A stretch of 64,000 nt of DNA from assembly GCA_034096865.1 (NCBI GenBank), contig JAWQFJ010000517.1, positions 192,501 through 256,500 of the forward strand, in the 5' to 3' direction. The notes below the pieces were generated by a model. That model made no database searches. It was not told the origin of the DNA and saw nothing but the letters and a program-made list of their open reading frames with translations. The position numbers and the translations under genes are program-made. The DNA comes from Theodoxus fluviatilis. Its lineage: Eukaryota > Mollusca > Gastropoda > Cycloneritida > Neritidae. Below, one piece after another: positions 57,514-64,000 of this stretch (position 1 is the first letter of the stretch; each line of letters begins with the position of its first letter).

Positions 57514-59012
57514 TGTCACAAGTAGTATTAAAAGATTATTAATCTTTTCTGTGGCTCGTTAAATGTCTAGGGAATTCCGTACTACTTGGCACCTTCCAAT
57601 CAAAACCATTCGCACAAGGATGACGATTGGACGCAAATGAATGACTGGGCTGCACAAATCAAATTCAAATTCAGCTTTAATCAATAATAATCAAATTGGT
57701 CAAGAGTGATAAGTTTCAACACAATAAATAAGAAGGCATGGTGATACTGAAACGCATTAGAAAATAAAAAGAAACCTTCCCCAGAATTAAATAATTAACT
57801 AAGAGGGCTGCCAAGCCAAGATGGGTAAACCAGTACTCACGTACGCAACTTGTTGTGGCGTCCAGCCAATCCGTAGCCGGCTAAACGAGCTACGCTTCCA
57901 GTGAATGACATTCCGCACACACGATGGGAGAGAGGATTAGGGGAAACGTCCATTCATGGACTCACTGCACAATACACGACGAAACTGGAGAATTTCCTCT
58001 GGTGATGAAAAACGTGGAGATTTCCCCACTCTCGTGGTGGAGGGTGATGCGGGACTTGCACTTGATTCCGGAGATGGAGGGCTCTTGCATCAACGTGTGG
58101 TCTGACGACAAGCGGGCAGCGGGCGGCAGGCGTCGTTGAGACGGCGACGAGGAGGGGCGAGGCGAGACGGCAGGCAAGACGACGAGAAGCAGGTGCAGGG
58201 CGCGAGGGGTCAGAGATTTCTCGCAGGTGGCTTTCTCAGAAGTGGGGAGAAGTTTCTAGAGACAACTTCTCCTCACAGGGTGGTCAGTAGATAATTCACT
58301 CAGGAGAGGAAAACGTTGCAAGTACGAAAATTGCAATACCTTGCACGTGGTCTCTCTCTGCAGTCCAACGTGAGAACAGTCCTCCATTTCTTCCGTTGTC
58401 TATCCATAGACGTTTGAAGGGAGGGTCACTCGGAATTAGTCCGTCAGTGGACGAAAATTCCATCAGTCTTCACACATGTCCACCTCGTGAACCCTTTGAG
58501 ACAGGGCGCCGTCCTATACATTGGCTGTCTCGATGAAAGTTTTGCTACGGGCACCCCGTGATCCCAAAACAAAGGTTTAAATACAACGGCAGAATTCTCC
58601 CTGTCGTTCTCAACCAATCACAGCGTTTTAGGATGTCTTGATTCACGATCTCGTATCAATTGACCAATCAAAAGTTCATAAAGTCATCTACTTCTCCCAT
58701 TGAACAGTAACCAAGCAGTTTCATTAGTCCGTTTCCTGAAAAGTTCACTGCAGATTGGTCAATGGTAGAGCGTGAATCAAGGTGAATAATACAACCTCCC
58801 AAACGTTCCACTAAGTTCATTTCTATATTGGAAGGGAAGCAAGGTTCATTGTTCGTTTTCCCTTCCAAAACTACATCCACCATATCAATCCCAACATCAA
58901 CACTGGCTTGGCAGCAAATATCAAAATACACTATGGCTTGGCAGGTAATTCCCAACCCACTATACGATATAACCACAACCAGGAATAAATGGAAAATATG
59001 CGTTTCGTAACA
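57514..59012 (-). repeat. 5' LTR with promoter motifs
   Basis: 1499 bp. In the element's sense, CCAAT-type boxes (ATTGG at about 58664-58668 and 58614-58618) precede a TATA-like TATTTAAA at 58576-58583, about 31 bases further on, a plausible pol II core promoter. It is nearly identical to the 3' LTR. Its orientation is the same as SAMHD1, so transcripts could run on toward the SAMHD1 3' exons. Confidence 0.93.
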
Positions 59013-59156
59013 CAAGGGAAGTAAATCGTACAGCACTTTATGCTGTAACCAATCTGTGTTCGCTGGAGTTACCTTTTCTTTAGTATAGTCCCCGTGAGAA
59101 AGCTAGATGTTGTAGAAGCTACGCTCACCCTACGTCGCGTTTTCGCGCTTGTCGAC

Positions 59157-59523
59157 ATGGCGTCGCGTTGTCGGTGATTGAGCGGTGATGAAAATGACGA
59201 AGTATTAGAAGTGTGGATGGAAGAAGGGTCTGATATTGAAGATCTAGGTGGATATTGGACTTCTGAAGAAGATCTTTATGATTCTGATGCGGAAATAGTC
59301 CCAGTCAACGAGAATGAAGCGGTGGCTGACAGCGAAGACGAATCGATTTTGTGGCTGAAAGCGAAAACGAATTGACTTCGTCGCCGTCGACGTCAGAAAG
59401 AGAGGAAGAGATAGAAACGGTTTTTACAGCAGACACAGACATCGTTTCGGATGCAGAGGATGCCGAAAACCTTCTCTACTCCTCCAATGAACTGTACCAC
59501 ACAAAAGAGGACTATTCCGAGTA
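59157..59523 (+). pseudogene. Broken transposase N-terminus, piggyBac-like
   Basis: An ATG (MASRCR) is followed after six codons by TGA. The same frame then continues as an acidic peptide, SGDENDEVLEVWMEEGSDIE, LYDSDAEIVPVNENEAVADS and EDESILW, ends at TGA (59373-59375), and a further acidic stretch follows in another frame to about 59523. Acid-rich N-termini of this kind are usual in piggyBac-family transposases; the TTAA-flanked inverted ends around it support this reading. Confidence 0.5.
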
Positions 59524-60002
59524 GGGCGCCTTCTTTCTCTCAGGTCATTTGAGACTTTTCTTCTATTCAAACAGAGACAGATTGCAGTAAGTGTATATTT
59601 TCTGATTTCACCTCTCTGACTTGCTAAAAAAAAAATCATTTTCAAGCATTTTTTTATCCTGTAGTCAATTATTCATCAATATAGTTTGATGTGGAAATAC
59701 TGATTTCAGAACTGTTGTGCAAAATCTATCTCTTGACTATTAGTACAATACATTAGGTGTAAAAAAAAAAGAAAATCAAAATTGCATGTACCTGGTGTTA
59801 AAAAACAAATTTCCCCAATTTTCTTACTGCATATTGTAACTATCCAGCACTTCAGCTAGAAAGTGCAAATGATTTTCTTTCTTGTGGTACCAAATATTAA
59901 ACAGTTATTCAAAATTTGGACTTTGTACGATTTTTTGAAAACTTAAAAAAACACTGCATACAGAGGTAAAATTCCTAATGCTATCCCTGCGTAAGCAATG
60001 AG
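59524..60002. other. Right arm of the piggyBac-like element, non-coding
   Basis: AT-rich with A and T runs (59625-59660, 59760-59775), ending in the inverted terminus CTGCGTAAGCAATGAG and TTAA. No coding content. Confidence 0.6.
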
Positions 60003-60054
60003 TTAAAGCAGAGTCTACATGGTCTACACGGGATCAGTTCTGGCAGAAACCCAC

Positions 60055-60219
60055 CTTGTCTCTGAGACAGATCTGGGGATAGCCATCCACGTCGATGACT
60101 CGAACCAGTTTCATCAGACGCAGGTGATCGAAGCTGTTTCGAATGCCAAGCATGAGGCAGTCCCGAGCGAAGTAGTCCCACTTGTCCACGTCAATGCCGG
60201 TCCTCTTGTTGGCCACGAT
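60055..60219 (-). CDS. SAMHD1: SAMHD1 exon: [15 protein letters not shown]-domain metal ligand
   Basis: 55 codons, phase 0. The acceptor is TGTGTTCCAG (ending at 60220) and the donor is AAG|GTGGGTTT at 60054. It reads [40 protein letters not shown] and YPQICLRDK. The aspartate of VDKWDY is the fourth metal ligand of the HD active site (D311 in human), and the following Lys and Tyr line the dNTP pocket. SAMHD1 hydrolyses dNTPs to nucleosides and triphosphate, lowering dNTP pools, and acts in innate defence and replication-fork repair in vertebrates; its role in molluscs is not known to me. The donor lies only 49 bases beyond the end of the piggyBac/LTR composite. Confidence 0.97.
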
Positions 60220-60562
60220 CTGGAACACAGCACCAGTGCGTCATTCCTAAATCCACTAGATTATGCGACTGTCGGACTCCTTCACATCCTTCAACAAGCA
60301 TCTGAAAACACTACTTTTCTCCAGAATTGCTGCGCTTTGAGCACACTGGCAGGGTGGACAAAAGCACCTTAAAACAAGCACAAACGCATGCGCGCACACA
60401 CACATACATACATACCAGTACACACGAGATGACCAGACAGAACTAGACAATCAATGGATGGATGGACGGGTGGATGATGGAGGGAGGGAGGAGGAGGAGG
60501 AGCAAGAAAGCCAGTAGCAGGAGGATGAACGAGGGGTGGTGCAAGTGCAGGGGGAGAAGAAG
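60220..60562. other. SAMHD1 intron, low-complexity G/A-rich end
   Basis: Short plain segment, then CACA tracts and GGATGG/GGAGGAGG repeats at about 60455-60560. Confidence 0.6.
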
Positions 60563-61407
60563 AACAAGAAGGGCAATGCCCATACGACTCACATGCTTGA
60601 CCTTGACCTTTACATGACCTTGACCTTCAGGTGACCCTCAAGGTCAAGGTCAAACAACTACACCTAGCAATGACATCATATACTAAGAAATGCTTTACAC
60701 ATTTTTCCTACCAAAATAAGTGTGGCCTTGACCCAAGGTCAAGGTCATCCAAGGTCATGCAACACAAAGCTGTTAATTCAAGACATAGGATGCACAATGG
60801 TGCTTATTGGCACTTTCTACCATGAGATATGGTCACTTTTAGTGGTTCACTACCCCATTTTGGTCACATTTCATAAGGGTCAAAGTGACCTTGACCTTGA
60901 TGATATTTGACCAAATGTGTCTCATGATGAAAGTATAACATGTGCCCCACATAATTATTAAGTTGGAAACAGTTATCTTCCATAGTTCAGGGTCAAGTTC
61001 ACTTCAAAATATGTATACAATCCAACTTTGAAGAGCTCCTGTGACCTTGACCTTGAAGCAAGGTATGCCAAACTGGTATCAAAAGATAGGGCTTACTTTT
61101 CCCTATATACCATATATAGGTGAGGTATCCAATCTCAGAAACATCTGAGAAAATTGAGAAAATGTTAAAAATGGCTGTTTTTTAGACAACATTTATGGGT
61201 CCTGCGACCTTGACCTTGAAGCAAGGTTGTCACTATGTGTGTTTTTTGAGGCCTTGTCATTATACACCATCATGCCACATTTGGTATTGATAGACTTAAT
61301 AGTCTCCGAGAAAATTCCAACGTTAAAGTTTTCGGGCGCCCGGACGCCCGGACGGACGAAACGGGTGAGTACATAGACTCACTTTTGCTTCGCATGTGAG
61401 TCAAAAA
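60563..61407 (-). repeat. Dispersed repeat rich in TCAAGGTCA, copy 2 (inverted)
   Basis: The reverse complement closely follows 1308-2163 throughout, including the GACTCACATGC end, the TTCTCGGAGACTATTAAGTC block, and the CATGTGAGTCGTATGGGC end. It contains again many TGACCTTGA/TCAAGGTCA motifs. A short GCCCGGACGCCCGGACGG run replaces the GTCCGTCC run of copy 1. It lies in the 1593-bp SAMHD1 intron. Confidence 0.85.
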
Positions 61408-61812
61408 GTAGGAGGAGAAGCAAGTGCAGGAGCAGCAAAAGGAGATGGAAGAGCAGGATGAGGAGAAACAGGAGGTACAGGGGAATAGAGAAGCAAGGCC
61501 AGCAGAAGCTGGAGCAGGAGTAGTAGAAAGTAGAAGGAGGAGCAGGAGAAGGAGGAACAGACAAGGATATTGCAAGGACATGAAAGAGCAAGAACAATAT
61601 GAAGAGAGAAGCGGTGCAAGATGAAGGACAAACTGAGAAGCAGGAGGAATGATTATGAGCGGGAGGAGAAGGAGCAGGAGGTGAGCGAGAAGGTGGATAA
61701 GAAGTAGGCCAAAGAGAGTGTAGGAGAAGGAAAAAACTGCAGGAGAAGCCAAAGAAGGCGTGCATTAAAAACGAGTGTTGTAGGAGGGTTAAAATGGCAG
61801 AATATGCCTTAC
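61408..61812. repeat. Purine-rich GGAGGAGAAGCA region
   Basis: About 370 bp of loosely repeated AGGAG/AGAAG trinucleotide-like sequence on the plus strand, the polypyrimidine side being the SAMHD1 sense strand. It resembles the larger tract at 40916-42690 in composition and in lying within a SAMHD1 intron. Confidence 0.75.
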
Positions 61813-61860
61813 CTCATACAGAAAGTTCTTCTCCTTGCCTCTTCCCTTGTAGGGCCATTC
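61813..61860 (-). CDS. SAMHD1: SAMHD1 exon: EWPYKGRGKEKNFLYE
   Basis: 16 codons, phase 0. The acceptor is CCACTCACAG (ending at 61861) and the donor is GAG|GTAAGGC at 61812. It matches human WPYKGRPENKSFLYE immediately before IVSNKRNGIDVDKW, and joins in frame to the exon at 60055-60219. The exon is tiny but the match, the two splice sites and the phase leave little doubt. Upstream exons encoding the H..HD part of the domain are not in the remaining 2.1 kb. Confidence 0.95.
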
Positions 61861-63137
61861 CTGTGAGTGGAAAGCAATTTGTCAAGAAGGGCATCTCAAA
61901 GGAAGGCTCAATATCAAACACACACACCCCTTCCCCATCCACCCACCCCACCCCCTTTGATACCATTGCAAACATTTGTGATCCTCAACCAAGGAATGAG
62001 TACTGTATGACAATGGACATTATCTGACTGGTCCTCACAAACTGAGTCCCTTGGATACTTTGTTCAAATTGAGATACACCGTACCAGTCAAAACTTCATC
62101 CAAGGGGGTCATGCCTGTTATCCTGAGATTTAACTTGATTCAGAAAGCTAAACCATTCCTACGTACATTCCGAGTTTCATATTTCAAATCTAGCACCAAA
62201 TAAAAAAATTTTCTTCAGGTAGGTAATGCAATTTCAGTGTGAAAAAAGTTTGTCTGATTGCATAACACCCCATCTCATCATCACATTGCTTCTGTCCTAC
62301 TCGCAAACAGATTGGTCAAATATTTAGTCTGGTTACATCAAAGACTGATGTACAGTCTCCGGTTACATGTCACAGGCTCTCATCTAAATGCGTATCTCAT
62401 TTTCATTGGCTGTTGAGAGATGTGTGTAAGAATTAGCTCTGGGCCAAATGTCATCGATGTAGTCTGATTACAAGTAGGTGGTCGCAATGCCAGATATAGC
62501 CCAAACTTGAAAAGCCAGTTTATGAAAAGGCTCAATTTCGGAACATACGTATGCATATTGTCATAACTCAGCAACAACTGTACACATCATGAGGATCTTG
62601 GTTTCGTTGTGAAAGGCAATTAGCGTACTTTACGATGACACCAAAATACGAAAATCACGAAAGGAATTCGAGCCACTCATTTTGAGGGACCAGTCACATA
62701 TTGAGATTTGGCATTAAAATTGAAGCGAAGAGTCAAAGTTGACCATGTGCATTTTATGGCTCTGCTGAAGAGTTTGATTTTTAATCTACATTCCTTTGCA
62801 GTAATTTTGTACTCATTCTAAATCTATGTGACACAAATTGGGAATGTTTTACGTGGCACAACTAACTAGCGGCCCCCAAAACAATCAAGGCTACGTAATT
62901 GTGTGGTGATTTTTACTGCTTGACTTGGGCAAAGCGAGGTTTCACAATCTGTCAGCGTTGACAGCCCATTCCTCACTAAGAAAAGGTTGTATGGTCATGA
63001 ACTATACATGTATTTCGATCAGGGCTTACAGCCTATGAGAGGGGCATCCACCATCTTCAGCCATAGCAGCATGGCCCTGATTCAATCCAAAGCATTATTG
63101 TGGAATGACCAGAAAGGACTGCAGGTTGAGAGTGTGT
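61861..63137. other. Presumed SAMHD1 intron, unique sequence
   Basis: No exon found on the minus strand in spite of a search for the preceding HD-domain motifs. Mildly AT-rich DNA without clear repeats. Confidence 0.6.
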
Positions 63138-63180
63138 ACCTGAGTGTGTGTGTGTGTGTGTGCAGTGTTGGTGCACATAA

Positions 63181-63261
<81 letters not shown>

Positions 63262-63633
63262 TGCATATGTGTGTTTGTGTGTGTGTGACAGCGTGTACGT
63301 GCATGTTTGTGTGTGTGCGTGTGTGAATACAGTGTACATGCATGTAAATGTGTATTTGGGTGTGTCTGTGTGTGTACAGTGTGCATGTGTGTGTTCGGTG
63401 TACATGTGTGTAAATGTGTACGTGTGTGTATAGTGTGCATGTGTGTAAATGTATATGAGTGTGTGTGTGTGTATGCATGTAGAGTGTGCCCATTGTAGAG
63501 TGTGCATGTATGTAAATGTGCATGCATGTGTATGTGTAGTGTGTGTATAAAAAATGTGCATATGTGTGTAGAGTGTTCGTTTGTGTGGTGTGCATCTGTG
63601 TGATTATGAGCGTATGTAGGGTGTATGTAGAGC

Positions 63634-63707
<74 letters not shown>

Positions 63708-63790
63708 GTACAGAGTATATACGTGTGTGCGCCTGTATGGAGTGAGTATGCGTGTGTGTGTGTTTGTGTGTGTATGTATGCATGCATGTG
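63138..63790. repeat. (GT)n-rich microsatellite block
   Basis: A pure (GT)n at about 63183-63256, decayed TG/CATG sequence, then another pure tract at about 63638-63710. Cysteine/valine and histidine/threonine frames here are repeat readings. Confidence 0.97.
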
Positions 63791-63913
63791 TGAAGTTTAG
63801 ATTTTATGTGCTAATACTGTGCGATTATTTGCTTGTCCAGAACACAAAACAAAGTGTAGAACATGTGCAATAAAAATATCTTTCTTGTCATGATCATTAA
63901 TGTCTTCATCTTC

Positions 63914-63962
<49 letters not shown>

Positions 63963-64000
63963 CCACTACCACCAACACCACCACCGCCACCTTTCCTGAT
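63791..64000. repeat. Plain sequence ending in (ATC)n
   Basis: Short unique stretch, then (ATC)n at about 63908-63962 followed by CACCAC repeats to the window end. Confidence 0.9.

Larger units (their letters stand above)
52175..59012 (-). mobile_element. Non-autonomous LTR retrotransposon with SCAN-like Gag
   Basis: 6838 bp, flanked by CAAGG at 52170-52174 and 59013-59017. The LTRs at 52175-53673 and 57514-59012 are both 1499 bp. In transcription order (minus strand): LTR, a primer-site-like TGGGGGCCTTCGTC.., Gag (57148-55838), a second ORF in the same frame (to 54797), about 1.1 kb without clear coding, a polypurine tract, LTR. No protease D-T/S-G, reverse transcriptase, RNase H or integrase is visible, so it must depend on a partner element. 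Gag type suggests the Gypsy superfamily, perhaps the Gmr1 lineage from which vertebrate SCAN domains are thought to derive (inference). Confidence 0.9.
52052..60002. mobile_element. piggyBac-like element split by an LTR retrotransposon
   Basis: TTAA at 52048-52051 and 60003-60006. The inverted ends are CCCATTGCTTATGCAG on the left and, as complement of the right end, CTCATTGCTTACGCAG. Without the retrotransposon (52175-59012 plus one copy of CAAGG) the element is about 1.1 kb. Near the left end the motif GCAGCTCAACCACGTGGTTG and a close copy, GCAGCTCAACTACGTGGTTG, are subterminal repeats. The right part carries a broken transposase N-terminus (59157-59523) and no catalytic domain. The whole lies within the 9.3-kb SAMHD1 intron. 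Confidence 0.8.

Overview
The window is a stretch of animal nuclear DNA, most likely from a marine mollusc (probably a gastropod). The genes are split by GT-AG introns, the protein matches are to animal-only or animal-typical families (Par-6, SAMHD1), and there are many short dispersed repeats and very long simple and minisatellite arrays. The mollusc assignment is inference from repeat style and protein character; nothing in the sequence names the species.

Two cellular genes are supported. (1) par-6 / PARD6, plus strand: two 3' exons, 4050-4456 (linker, semi-CRIB and most of the PDZ domain) and 7427-7711 (end of PDZ, acidic tail, stop). The PB1 exons must lie left of the window. (2) SAMHD1 homologue, minus strand: eight exons between 61860 and 38234, all on GT-AG junctions with consistent reading phase. 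They cover the last HD-domain metal ligand through the C-terminal lobe. One microexon is not located between 50683 and 43838, the last exon was not found, and the N-terminal exons (SAM domain, start of HD domain) lie right of the window.

Layout: 1-4049 par-6 intron with a dispersed repeat rich in TCAAGGTCA, a short ATCC-tailed repeat and a MITE; 4050-7711 par-6 exons, whose shared intron holds a 26-bp minisatellite and two nested TTAA-type (piggyBac-like) elements; 7712-23936 par-6 3' UTR and gene-poor AT-rich DNA; 23937-28651 a 25-bp minisatellite with a 792-bp higher-order duplication; 28652-33861 microsatellites, a tRNA-like SINE and MITEs; 33862-37965 a CAACAG-type array; 38234-61860 the SAMHD1 exons. 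The SAMHD1 introns are filled with a LINE 3' fragment, a 1.75-kb polypurine tract, a (GT)n tract, a six-copy array built from one SAMHD1 exon plus its splice donor, 45/49-bp minisatellites carrying a pogo-like MITE, a hAT-like foldback element, and an 8-kb nested composite. The composite (52052-60002) is a piggyBac-like element interrupted by a young LTR retrotransposon (52175-59012; 1499-bp LTRs, 5-bp CAAGG duplication) that encodes a SCAN-like Gag with a zinc knuckle but no polymerase.

The genes themselves are ordinary; the interest lies in the repeats. The best leads are: the retrotransposon Gag, followed in frame after a single UGA-CGG by a second 344-codon ORF, a sequence context known for stop-codon readthrough; the SAMHD1 exon amplified six times, with donors kept but only one acceptor; the minisatellite that begins exactly at the par-6 splice donor; and dispersed repeats that carry clusters of perfect NR5A/ERR-type half-sites.
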